37,050 nt of DNA from Campylobacterales bacterium (GTDB taxonomy: Bacteria > Campylobacterota > Campylobacteria > Campylobacterales > JAABSR01), in contig JAABSR010000003.1 of the NCBI GenBank assembly GCA_011390245.1, positions 1 through 37,050 on the forward strand, written 5' to 3'. Made by a program: the position numbers and the translations under genes. The notes below the pieces were generated by a model. That model had not been told where the DNA came from and did not search any database. It was given only the letters and a program-made list of their open reading frames with translations. Shown here piece by piece: positions 1-7,326 of the stretch (within the stretch, counting starts at the first letter, position 1; each line of letters opens with the position of its first letter).

Positions 1-1262
1 TTCTTCATTGGTGTGAGGATTTTGTGGATGGATTTGATTTTTATGTGATTGATTCTTATATTGCTACTGCTTTAGTTTACAGTAGATACTCCAAATCTGC
101 TCCTTGCCTCTTTTTTGATGATAACTTTAGGATAGATTATCCAAATGGGATGATACTAAATTGTGCTATTGGTGCTGAAAATTTATATAAAAAAGATAAA
201 AATCACACCTACCTACTAGGAGAGGAGTATCTTCTTTTGCGACCTGAATTTGTAGAGCAAAAAAGAGAACATAGAGAAAAAATAGAGAAGATTCTTATAG
301 TGCTTGGAGCAAATGATATAAGAGATATATCTTCAAAAATTATCAAAAGTATAAAAAAATACAATAAGAATCTCCAAATCTCTCAAATCATCACAGATAG
401 TTACAAAACAGAGGAGAGAGGGATTGTCTATCATAAAAATCTAGATGCAAATGAAGTAGCAAGTGTTATGAGGGAGAGTGATGTAGCTATTTGTGCAGGT
501 GGGCAAAGTTTGCTTGAGTTATGTGCACTAGGTGTGCCAACGCTCTCAATCCAAATAGCAGATAATCAAAAAAATAATATCGCTTACTTGGAGAAATATG
601 GACTTACAACATATTTGGGGGATTATGAAAAAATAGATTTTCAAGATAGAATAAGCTCAAATCTAAAGAGATTAGAATCCAAAGAATCTAGAGATAAAAT
701 CTCAAGCTCTTTAGTGAAAAGATTTAGCAAAAATGGTGGTCAAAATATAGCAGAGGAGATAAAAAGATACTATCTAGATATGAAGCTAAAGAGGAATCTA
801 ACCATCCAAAATCTAGAGCTAAAAAACTTTATCCACTTAGATGATGATGAAAAAGTGGAGATTCTCTCTTGGCGAAATAGTAGAGCTATCTTAGAAAATA
901 TGATCAACACTCAAGAGATAGATATGGATTCTCATCTAGCTTTTTTGGATGGTTTAGGAGATAGGAGTGATAAGTTTTACTTCAAGGTTTCTGATATTGG
1001 AGTAGTTACTATTGAAGATATCAAAATCACTCAATGTAGCTTTGGAATCTACAAAAATCCAAAATCCAAAAAAGTTGGTGCTATATTACTTAGTATTGCA
1101 GAAGAGATAATATGCAAAAAGCTTAAAATAGATAAAATTGTGATAAAAGTAAAAGAGGATAATTTTATCGCCCAAAATCTCTACAAAAATCATAACTACA
1201 CTATGATAGAGAAGAGAGAGGGTCTGCTTATAATGCAAAAGGGTTTTTTATGTCAAAAATAG
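1..1262 (+). CDS. PseG-PseH fusion (pseudaminic acid pathway), 5'-truncated by window edge
   Basis: Two steps of CMP-pseudaminic acid synthesis in one chain: a GT-B-like nucleotide-sugar hydrolase (PseG) that removes UDP, followed by a GNAT acetyltransferase (PseH) that acetylates the 4-amino group. Counting from the GTG at 24, the PseG part covers about residues 1-255, with the GT-B nucleotide-binding stretch CAGGQSLLELCALGVP (157-172) followed by IADNQ. The PseH part covers about 262-405 and includes LSWRN (281-285), SFGIYKNP and the acetyl-CoA-fold end EDNFIAQNLYKNHNY. The frame is open to the window edge and the residues before the GTG still look like protein, so the GTG is probably internal and the N-terminus (with the PseG catalytic His region) lies outside. 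The 3' end overlaps pseI by 13 bases. The two activities are separate genes in Campylobacter jejuni and Helicobacter pylori. Confidence 0.85.
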   Translation, partial: LHWCEDFVDGFDFYVIDSYIATALVYSRYSKSAPCLFFDDNFRIDYPNGMILNCAIGAENLYKKDKNHTYLLGEEYLLLRPEFVEQKREHREKIEKILIVLGANDIRDISSKIIKSIKKYNKNLQISQIITDSYKTEERGIVYHKNLDANEVASVMRESDVAICAGGQSLLELCALGVPTLSIQIADNQKNNIAYLEKYGLTTYLGDYEKIDFQDRISSNLKRLESKESRDKISSSLVKRFSKNGGQNIAEEIKRYYLDMKLKRNLTIQNLELKNFIHLDDDEKVEILSWRNSRAILENMINTQEIDMDSHLAFLDGLGDRSDKFYFKVSDIGVVTIEDIKITQCSFGIYKNPKSKKVGAILLSIAEEIICKKLKIDKIVIKVKEDNFIAQNLYKNHNYTMIEKREGLLIMQKGFLCQK

Positions 1263-2293
1263 AGAAAATTTTTAGTGGTGAAATGCAAAGTTGCTATATT
1301 ATTGCAGAACTCTCAGCAAATCACAATGGGAGCAAAGATGTAGCACTTCAGACTATAGAAGCAGCAAGCAGATGCGGAGTAGATGCTATAAAGCTACAAA
1401 CCTACACCCCAGATACTATCACTCTAAATTGTGACAATAAACACTTCAAAATAGATGAAGAGACTATTTGGGATGGTAGAATACTATATGATCTATACAA
1501 AGAGGCATACACTCCATGGGAGTGGCATGAAGAGCTTATGGAGTATGCTAGAGATCTTGGGTTAGAGTGTTTTAGTTCTCCTTTTGATTTTAGTGCAGTA
1601 GATTTTTTGGAATCTTTAGATGTTCCAGCTTATAAAATCGCCTCTTTTGAGATAAATGATATTCCACTTATTGAGTATGTAGCAAAAAAGGGTAAGCCTA
1701 TTATATTTTCAACAGGTATTGCATCGATTGAAGATATAGAGCTAGCTTTGAAGAGTTGCTTTGAATCTGGAAACAGAGATGTTGCTTTGCTTAAATGCAC
1801 CTCATCATATCCAGCTCCTTATGAGGAGATAAATCTTAGAACTATTGAGGATATGAGGAGAAGATTTGGAGTGCCTATAGGTTTGAGCGATCATACACTT
1901 GGGATTGAAGTGCCTATTGCCTCTGTAAGTCTAGGAGCAAAAATAGTAGAGAAGCACTTTATTCTAGATAGGAGTAACAAAGGAGTGGATAGTAGCTTTT
2001 CTTTAGAGCCAAAAGAGCTTGAGATGATGGTAAAATCCATAAGAAATGTAGAAAAAGCACTAGGGAGTGTCTCTTATGAGCTTAGCCAAAAGAGCAAAAA
2101 GAGTAGAAGATTTGCAAGAAGTCTTTTTGTGGTGGAGGATATAAAACAAGGGGAGAAGCTATCATCTAAAAACATAAGATCTATTAGACCAAATGATGGA
2201 TTGGAGCCAAAATACTACTATGAGGTTTTGGGCAAAACTGCAAAGATGGATTTGGAGTATGGGAAACCTCTAAGGGAGGATGATTTTGAGTAG
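1250..2293 (+). CDS. pseI: Pseudaminic acid synthase
   Basis: Condenses 2,4-diacetamido-2,4,6-trideoxy-L-altrose with phosphoenolpyruvate to make pseudaminic acid, a nonulosonate used on flagellin or surface glycans. At 347 aa it has the usual NeuB-family length. The TIM-barrel part starts with AELSANHNGSKDVALQTI and CGVDAIKLQTYTPDT (about 19-57), and later has GLSDHTLGIEVPIASVSLGA and the KHF segment typical of sialic acid synthases. The C-terminal SAF (antifreeze-like) domain starts near 287 with RFARSLFVVEDIKQGE and ends in GKPLREDDF. Its start overlaps the upstream PseG-PseH gene and its end overlaps the MEMO gene, so the three are probably one transcript. PseI is preferred over NeuB because the upstream gene carries PseG and PseH. 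Confidence 0.9.
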   Translation: MSKIEKIFSGEMQSCYIIAELSANHNGSKDVALQTIEAASRCGVDAIKLQTYTPDTITLNCDNKHFKIDEETIWDGRILYDLYKEAYTPWEWHEELMEYARDLGLECFSSPFDFSAVDFLESLDVPAYKIASFEINDIPLIEYVAKKGKPIIFSTGIASIEDIELALKSCFESGNRDVALLKCTSSYPAPYEEINLRTIEDMRRRFGVPIGLSDHTLGIEVPIASVSLGAKIVEKHFILDRSNKGVDSSFSLEPKELEMMVKSIRNVEKALGSVSYELSQKSKKSRRFARSLFVVEDIKQGEKLSSKNIRSIRPNDGLEPKYYYEVLGKTAKMDLEYGKPLREDDFE

Positions 2294-3101
2294 AGAGAGC
2301 GAAGTTAGAGAATACTATTTTAGAGGCACATTTTATCCTGAGAGTTGTGCTGAGATAAAGCTTTTGATAGAGAAATTTAATGTAATGCTAGATGAGGCGA
2401 TCAAAGAAGATGATAGCTTTTTTGATAACATCCCAAGAGCTATTATTGTGCCACATGCTGGATATGTATATAGTGGTTTTAGTGCAAATGCAGCATACAG
2501 AATCTTTTCACAAAATAGCCAAATAGAGAATATTTTGATCTTTGGACCATCTCATCACCACTACTTCAAGGGGATAAGTATTGGAGATTTTGGTTCTATC
2601 TCCTTGAAAAATTATGAGCTAATGTGTGATAGAGAGCTTATATCTCAAATAAAAGATAGATATGGATTAGAGTTTGTAAAAGATGCTCACAAAGAGCATA
2701 GCACTGAGGTGCAGTTTCCATTTGTGAAATACTATTTTGAGGATGCAAAAGCTATAGAGTTTGTGTATGGGGATTGTGAGCCTCAAGATTTGGCTAATAT
2801 ACTAATAGATGTGCTAAAAAATCCAAAAAATGGAGTAGTTATCAGCACTGATCTTAGCCACTTCTATAGCGAAGATGAGGCAAACTCTATAGATAATATC
2901 TGCTTACATGCTATAGCAAAAGGGGATAATAGTCTGCTTCATAGAGGATGTGAGGCGTGTGGGATTATTGGAATAGAGGCTTTGATTAGTGCCTCAAAAG
3001 AGATGAATCTAAATCCTAAGATAGTTGATTATAGGACATCTAGCTGGAGTAGTGGTGATAAGAGTAGGGTGGTTGGATATACAAGTGCTATATACTATTG
3101 A
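2280..3101 (+). CDS. MEMO-family protein (AmmeMemoRadiSam system protein B)
   Basis: MEMO1/AmmeMemoRadiSam-B protein of 273 aa, a fold related to class III dioxygenases that can bind metal. Visible family motifs are VPHAGYVYSG (H59), GPSHHHYF (90-96), KEHSTEVQFPF (138-148), STDLSHF (189-195) and HRGCEACG (221-228), which match the His and Cys residues lining the pocket in human MEMO1. The physiological reaction in bacteria is not established. The usual partners, an AMMECR1-domain protein and a radical SAM enzyme, are not in this window. The ATG at 2280 directly abuts AAGGGAGG, too close for a normal ribosome site; the TTG at 2286 (giving MSRESEV) has six-base spacing and may be the real start. 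It overlaps pseI by 8-14 bases. Confidence 0.85.
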   Translation: MILSRESEVREYYFRGTFYPESCAEIKLLIEKFNVMLDEAIKEDDSFFDNIPRAIIVPHAGYVYSGFSANAAYRIFSQNSQIENILIFGPSHHHYFKGISIGDFGSISLKNYELMCDRELISQIKDRYGLEFVKDAHKEHSTEVQFPFVKYYFEDAKAIEFVYGDCEPQDLANILIDVLKNPKNGVVISTDLSHFYSEDEANSIDNICLHAIAKGDNSLLHRGCEACGIIGIEALISASKEMNLNPKIVDYRTSSWSSGDKSRVVGYTSAIYY

Positions 3102-3139
3102 TGTCAGATGTGCTTGTTACTAGAATCTAGGGCAGTTTT

Positions 3140-3805
3140 TTGAAATTTGGAAAGATTGATTATCTAAATCTACTCCCTTTTTATGTTTTTTTGAAAAAAT
3201 ATAAAGCTCCTAGTAGATTTAAGATGTACGCATTTAACAAAAAGAGCTACCCATCTAAAATAAACTCACTCTACAAAAGAGGCGAAATAGATGCTGCTTT
3301 TATCTCCTCAATAGTTGCAAAAAATCAAAAAGGGGCACTAGATATTGGTATTGTTGCAAAAAAAGAGATCATGAGTGTTATTGTAGAGATTGACAAAAAA
3401 AGTGAGATAGATTTTCACTCGCAAACATCAAATGAGTTGGCGAAAATTTTGGAGATTGAGGGTAGGGTGTCAATAGGTGATAAAGCTCTAAGAATCTATA
3501 TAGATAGGGATGATTCTGTGATAGATCTAGCAGAAGCGTGGCATCAAAAATATAGACTACCTTTTGTATTTGCAAGGTTGTGTTGCAATAGAGATATAGA
3601 GTTTTATAGGAAAATGTCCAAAGCTTTCGTAAGAAAAAAGGTAAAAATTCCATACTACATAATCAAAAGAGAATCTATAAGAAAAAACATACCAATAGAT
3701 ATCATAAAAATATATCTAGATAAGGTTAGTTATGAGATTGGCATAAAAGAGAAGAGGTCACTCAAGAAGTTTTATGATCTTGCAGGGAGAAAAAAGAGAT
3801 CATGA
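3140..3805 (+). CDS. mqnA: Chorismate dehydratase (futalosine menaquinone pathway)
   Basis: MqnA converts chorismate to 3-enolpyruvyl-benzoate, the first step of the futalosine route to menaquinone, the usual Campylobacterota quinone. The 221-aa protein opens with KFGKIDYLNLLPFY, the family's N-terminal signature, and has the periplasmic-binding-protein-like pattern RGEIDAAFISS (about 48-58) and LAEAWHQKYRLPFVFA (about 130-145). The start is a TTG at 3140; no ATG lies near it and homology begins at residue 1. It is short for the family (often 230-280 aa), but the known Campylobacterota forms are compact. It ends in an ATGA overlap with the NFACT gene, so those two are probably translationally coupled. 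Confidence 0.8.
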   Translation: MKFGKIDYLNLLPFYVFLKKYKAPSRFKMYAFNKKSYPSKINSLYKRGEIDAAFISSIVAKNQKGALDIGIVAKKEIMSVIVEIDKKSEIDFHSQTSNELAKILEIEGRVSIGDKALRIYIDRDDSVIDLAEAWHQKYRLPFVFARLCCNRDIEFYRKMSKAFVRKKVKIPYYIIKRESIRKNIPIDIIKIYLDKVSYEIGIKEKRSLKKFYDLAGRKKRS

Positions 3806-5130
3806 ACTACCATGTCCTAAAGAAGGTAGTAGAGAGATTTGAGGAGTTTGAGTATATAAACTCCATAAGAAGAGTAGATGATAATATCTTAAAAATAGAA
3901 TTCAATAGAGATGATGTCTATTTTCTAGATCTCAAAAGAGGTGCTAGCTCTATTTTTACCCAAAAAGATTTTGTCAGCTCCAAAGTATATCAAGCTCCTT
4001 TTGATCTCAACCTCAAAAAGCTATTTTCAAAAGCAAAAATTGAGAGTATTTGTGTTTTGGAAAATGATAGGATTATAAGATTTGAGGTGACCTCATCTCT
4101 TAAATATAAATCTACAAAAACATATCTTCAAGTTGAATTTACTGGAAAAAATACAAATGCAATAATCTTAAATGATCAAAACATAATCATAGAAGCTCTT
4201 AGGCATATTGATATAAGAAATTCATTTAGAGAGGTAAAAGCGGGCAAGAGACTGCTTGATCTTCCAAAAAGAGAGATAAGAGATAAGCCTATAGATATAG
4301 ATGATATTGATAGCTTTTTGGTAGAAAAAAGAGAAGAGATAGAGAGGGAAGAGCTAGAGAGAAAAAAATCTCAAGCAGTATCAAATATACTAAAGAGGCA
4401 AAAATCTCTTCTAGTATCACTACAGAATCTAAGCTCAGAAGAGAGGCTTTTTGAGATATCAAAAGTTGCAAAAAATGAGGCTGATCTTATCTTGGCAAAT
4501 CTAAATAGTATAGATTTTTATAAAAAAGAGCAGATGGTTGTAGGTTTTGATGGAGAGGAGATAAAAGTAGAGATCCCCTCACACGCTAGAGATCTAAAAG
4601 AGGCTAGCAAGATACTATATGAGAGATCAAAAAAAGCTAAACAAAAGGCGAAAAATCTACACATAGAAAAGGAGAATCTAGAAGATAAGATACTCTTTTT
4701 AAATAGGCTAATAGGAGCACTAAAAGCCACAAAAACCATCGATGAGCTAAATCTATATACACAAAAAAGAGAGAAAAGAAGAGCCAAAAAAAGTAGTGGA
4801 GATGAGCTAATATCATTTTTTATAGATGGGTACAAAGTCTCTGTTGGTAGGAATCAAAAAGAGAATATGAAGATACTAAAAATCGCAAAATCTGATGATA
4901 TTTGGATGCATATCAAAGATAGAGCCTCATCTCATGTTATAATACATACTGGCAAGCAAAAAATTGAAGAGAGCATACTGTACAATGCTGCAAAGATGTG
5001 TGTCAATTTTAGCGGATGTGAAGGAGGAAGATTTTCTGTCGATTATACTAGGCGAAAGTTTGTGAAGATTCAAGATGGAGCAAATGTGCTCTATACACAT
5101 GATAAGACCATAATAGTTTTAAAGGAGTAA
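3802..5130 (+). CDS. NFACT family protein (Rqc2/RqcH-like)
   Basis: NFACT proteins bind stalled 60S/50S ribosomal subunits; in Bacillus the homologue RqcH adds C-terminal alanine tails in ribosome quality control. Older annotations say fibronectin/fibrinogen-binding protein. This protein has 442 aa. The N-terminal NFACT-N part carries ENDRIIRFEV (87-96), corresponding to the conserved Asp-Arg pair needed for tailing in RqcH. A charged coiled-coil region follows (about 170-300). The C-terminal NFACT-R domain (about 333-440) has SDDIWMHIKDRASSHVIIHT and ends with a conserved VLYTHDKTIIV. It is shorter than the roughly 560-570 aa of Firmicute members, mainly in the middle. It starts in an ATGA overlap with mqnA. 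Tailing activity is inferred, not shown. Confidence 0.8.
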   Translation: MNYHVLKKVVERFEEFEYINSIRRVDDNILKIEFNRDDVYFLDLKRGASSIFTQKDFVSSKVYQAPFDLNLKKLFSKAKIESICVLENDRIIRFEVTSSLKYKSTKTYLQVEFTGKNTNAIILNDQNIIIEALRHIDIRNSFREVKAGKRLLDLPKREIRDKPIDIDDIDSFLVEKREEIEREELERKKSQAVSNILKRQKSLLVSLQNLSSEERLFEISKVAKNEADLILANLNSIDFYKKEQMVVGFDGEEIKVEIPSHARDLKEASKILYERSKKAKQKAKNLHIEKENLEDKILFLNRLIGALKATKTIDELNLYTQKREKRRAKKSSGDELISFFIDGYKVSVGRNQKENMKILKIAKSDDIWMHIKDRASSHVIIHTGKQKIEESILYNAAKMCVNFSGCEGGRFSVDYTRRKFVKIQDGANVLYTHDKTIIVLKE

Positions 5131-5133
5131 GCT

Positions 5134-5442
5134 ATGGCGATGTCACCTCTTGGAAATATTATACATGTTAATCAAAACATGCAGATTCAGACTCTAATGC
5201 AGGCAGGTTTGCAAAATAGGATAGATTTTCAATCTTTTATGAACATGGAAGAGTTCAATGATAAGCTTGAAAAGATTGAGGAGGTTAGGCCTACTGAAGA
5301 GGTAGGTAAAATTGATGAAGAGGGACACGACTCAAGTCAAGACCAACAAGGAAAAGAAAAAAGAGAGAGAGAAGATGAAGAGGATGAAGAGGATGAGGGA
5401 GGGGTGAAGGTTTCAAACCATATTCTTGATATAACGGTTTGA
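5134..5442 (+). CDS. Small acidic protein of unknown function
   Basis: 102 aa, unrecognised. It starts 3 bases after the NFACT gene with a good ribosome site (AAAGGAGTAAGCT before the ATG), which argues that it is translated. The N-terminal half is Gln/Asn/Met-rich (NIIHVNQNMQIQTLMQAGLQ) and might form helices. The C-terminal half is strongly charged, with a Glu/Asp-rich low-complexity run (about residues 75-90), then a hydrophobic tail (SNHILDITV). No signal peptide or membrane segment is visible. Short acidic proteins that start this way may be conserved in Campylobacterota, but I cannot confirm that here. Confidence 0.6.
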   Translation: MAMSPLGNIIHVNQNMQIQTLMQAGLQNRIDFQSFMNMEEFNDKLEKIEEVRPTEEVGKIDEEGHDSSQDQQGKEKREREDEEDEEDEGGVKVSNHILDITV

Positions 5443-5503
5443 TGCTAGAGAGCCTTTTTATTCTAAGATGATTTAGGTAGATAAAATATTAGGAGTCTGA
5501 TAG

Positions 5504-6430
5504 ATGAGTTGTGTGATTTGTGGTGGAGATCTATTTTTTGAGTTTAAAAAGAGAGATAGCAAATCCTCCAAAGAGCTAAATATAGCTTTTTGCAATGGCT
5601 GCGGACTGATTTTTCAAAATCCTCTACCCTCATCTAAAGAGCTAGAAGAGTACTACTCACACAACTACAGATCAGAGTACAAAAACACCTACACACCTAA
5701 ACCAAAACATATCCACAGGGCTGGCAAAACTGCAATAAAAAGAATCTCTTTTTTAAAAGAGAATGGCATAGATAGTGGCAGACTTGTAGATATTGGAGCA
5801 GGTGGAGGAGAGTTTGTCTATATGGCAAGTGCATTTGGCTTTGAATCTGAAGGTATTGAGCCAAATATTGGCTACTCAGAGTATGCAAAACAAAACTACC
5901 AAAAGAGCATAAAAACAGGGACTCTAGAGGATGTTGGGAGTGGCTATGATGTGATAACTATGTTTCATGTTTTAGAACACATACCAAATCTACCAGATGT
6001 TTTTGAGAGATTGTACACTGCTCTCAATCCAAATGGGGTGCTATTTATTGAAGTGCCTTGGATTGAGACTAAAGATGCCTCTCCATCAAATATATATTTT
6101 GGAGCACATCTTTTCTATTTTAGCTCTGCTACACCAATAGCGGCCGCTAGTAGGTATTTTGACCCCATAAAAGTTGATACCTCTTCAAATCTAAAAGTGC
6201 TTTTGAGAGCAAAAAAACATCCAGGTAGTATCAAACTACCAGATCCTAAAATCGTAGATGATCTCAAAGTGCGGCTTGAGAAAAAAGGATGGCTAGAGTA
6301 CCTCTTCAAAGGCGGTGGTATTTTAAAACCACTCAAAAAACTAAGAAGAGCAGCAGAAGAGTCAAAATCCAAAAATCTAACTCCAAAAGAGATACTAGAA
6401 AATATAATCAAAAAGAGCACAATAGAGTAA
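5504..6430 (+). CDS. Class I SAM-dependent methyltransferase with N-terminal zinc-binding motif
   Basis: 308 aa. The N-terminus has two Cys pairs, CVIC (3-6) and CNGC (30-33), followed by GLIFQNP, the small zinc-binding module seen in several sugar/glycan-associated methyltransferases. SAM-binding motif I is LVDIGAGGGEF (about 95-105), followed by an acidic strand end IEPN, and the post-motif HVLEHIPNL lies near 154-162; this is the Methyltransf_11/23 type. The C-terminal part after about 215 is lysine-rich and unassigned. The start has a good AGGAG at eight bases. Its position downstream of pseudaminic acid genes suggests glycan or lipid modification, but the substrate cannot be read from the sequence. 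It is the last gene before the tRNA. Confidence 0.8.
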   Translation: MSCVICGGDLFFEFKKRDSKSSKELNIAFCNGCGLIFQNPLPSSKELEEYYSHNYRSEYKNTYTPKPKHIHRAGKTAIKRISFLKENGIDSGRLVDIGAGGGEFVYMASAFGFESEGIEPNIGYSEYAKQNYQKSIKTGTLEDVGSGYDVITMFHVLEHIPNLPDVFERLYTALNPNGVLFIEVPWIETKDASPSNIYFGAHLFYFSSATPIAAASRYFDPIKVDTSSNLKVLLRAKKHPGSIKLPDPKIVDDLKVRLEKKGWLEYLFKGGGILKPLKKLRRAAEESKSKNLTPKEILENIIKKSTIE

Positions 6431-6462
6431 ACTTCTTCAAAAATCCTCTAGATAAAATATGC

Positions 6463-6468
6463 TACAAT
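6463..6468 (+). promoter_or_regulatory. Probable -10 element for tRNA-Arg
   Basis: TACAAT lies 18 bases before the mature tRNA 5' end, a sensible distance for a stable RNA promoter. No good -35 box is visible at 16-18 bases upstream, which is common for sigma-70 promoters of Campylobacterota. Called from position and sequence only. Confidence 0.45.
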
Positions 6469-6486
6469 CCTCACTCTAATTTCCAA

Positions 6487-6563
6487 GTCCTCGTAGCTCA
6501 GCTGGATAGAGCACACGATTCCTAATCGTGAGGCCGTGGGTTCGAATCCCGCCGAGGACACCA
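6487..6563 (+). tRNA. tRNA-Arg, anticodon CCT
   Basis: Complete cloverleaf of 77 bases with encoded CCA. The 7-bp acceptor stem is GTCCTCG/CGAGGAC, D arm GCTC...GAGC, and anticodon stem CACGA/TCGTG around the loop TTCCTAA, giving anticodon CCT. The T arm is GTGGG-TTCGAAT-CCCGC, and the discriminator base is A. It reads AGG, one of the common arginine codons in this window. It stands alone between the methyltransferase and a stretch of non-coding DNA. Confidence 0.97.
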
Positions 6564-6861
6564 TCTACTCAAAGCTCACAAAACATTTAAAAGATTTATA
6601 ACCATTCATTGAGTGTGACAAAAAATATTTTGTCTAGCTTCTTGACAAAATATTTTTTGTCATAATGCAAGATGACTTCCCTAGTGAGATTAAAAAAATG
6701 GGAAGCGAATTGCAAGAGAGTGTTTAGAATCTCAAAGACTGATTTCAAAATAAGATCAATCTATCATAGGATATAAGCTAGAATAAAAGTTCATATACTA
6801 CTATCATGTGTATCCTATGCACTCCATAAAGAGTTTGAGAGAAAGATTAAAGCTCTAAGAG
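6564..6861. other. About 300 bases without an intact gene; possible gene relic
   Basis: Between the tRNA and the stop of the small secreted protein gene no ORF of normal length exists. The left part holds the tandem palindromes at 6616-6662. A 20-codon ORF follows directly at 6665-6727 (MQDDFPSEIKKMGSELQESV, then TAG) with protein-like composition; further interrupted reading (for example YYYHVYPMHSIKSLRERLKL near 6795-6850) suggests a decayed coding region. CTTCCC at about 6676 and GGGAAG at about 6700 form a weak hairpin. I could not match the pieces to a family. Confidence 0.4.
6616..6662. repeat. 19-bp perfect inverted repeat made of two tandem palindromes
   Basis: tgacaaaaaatattttgtc (6616-6634) and its exact reverse complement (6644-6662) are separated by nine bases. 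Each arm is itself a dyad of the form GACAAAA-N4-TTTTGTC, so the element also reads as two tandem 18-bp palindromes with centres 27 bases apart. That spacing and form fit a double operator for a dimeric regulator. It could also fold into one AT-rich 19-bp hairpin, but a clear run of T after the stem is lacking, so a terminator is less likely. Confidence 0.8.
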
Positions 6862-7326
6862 TTAAAATAAAGAGTTCTCGTAATCAATCCCTAGTAGAAT
6901 GCAGTCACTAAAGTATGGCAAAAAGCAGATAGTGTAGAATCTATCCTCTCTATCATAGTAGTAGAGGTTGTCATATACTCTGATGGGAAAAGAGAGGCGT
7001 AGATTATCTTTTGTATAGAGGCTCACTCCGCCAAATTGGCTTATTTTGATAAAATCATCTATGTATCCACTATAAAGTACTACATGTCCAAAAAGTGGCT
7101 TTTTGTTTTCTAAATCTTTATAACTCTCATAACTTATAAGATAGTATCCATTAAATATCGCATAGTCTCTTTTTATGCTTTGTTGTTGGATGTTTAGATG
7201 AAAAGACTCTAGGTTTGGTAGATATTTTCTATATTCTGTGGAGTTGAAATCAAGTGAGAAAAGATTTTGTAGTGTTAGAAGAACAAGAAGAGAAAAAAGC
7301 CAAAAGGCTCTCTTCTTGGGTTTCAA
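6862..7326 (-). CDS. Small secreted (periplasmic) protein of unknown function
   Basis: 154 aa, unrecognised. The N-terminus MKPKKRAFWLFSLLVLLTLQ is a classic signal peptide: basic start, a hydrophobic core, and probable cleavage after about LFS (residue 25). The mature part has many Tyr, Phe and Asp residues (YYDREDRFYTICFLPYFSDC), two Cys near 133 and 141 that could pair, and no membrane segment. The start codon is TTG at 7326 and overlaps the oorC stop as TTGA, so expression is probably coupled to oorC. The coupling is odd because OorC is cytoplasmic and this protein is exported. Confidence 0.7.
   Translation of the reverse strand: MKPKKRAFWLFSLLVLLTLQNLFSLDFNSTEYRKYLPNLESFHLNIQQQSIKRDYAIFNGYYLISYESYKDLENKKPLFGHVVLYSGYIDDFIKISQFGGVSLYTKDNLRLSFPIRVYDNLYYYDREDRFYTICFLPYFSDCILLGIDYENSLF

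Noticed and set aside
3110-3130. Short palindrome CTAGAATCTAG between the MEMO gene and mqnA
   Set aside because: Too short and without T tail; likely chance in AT-rich DNA.
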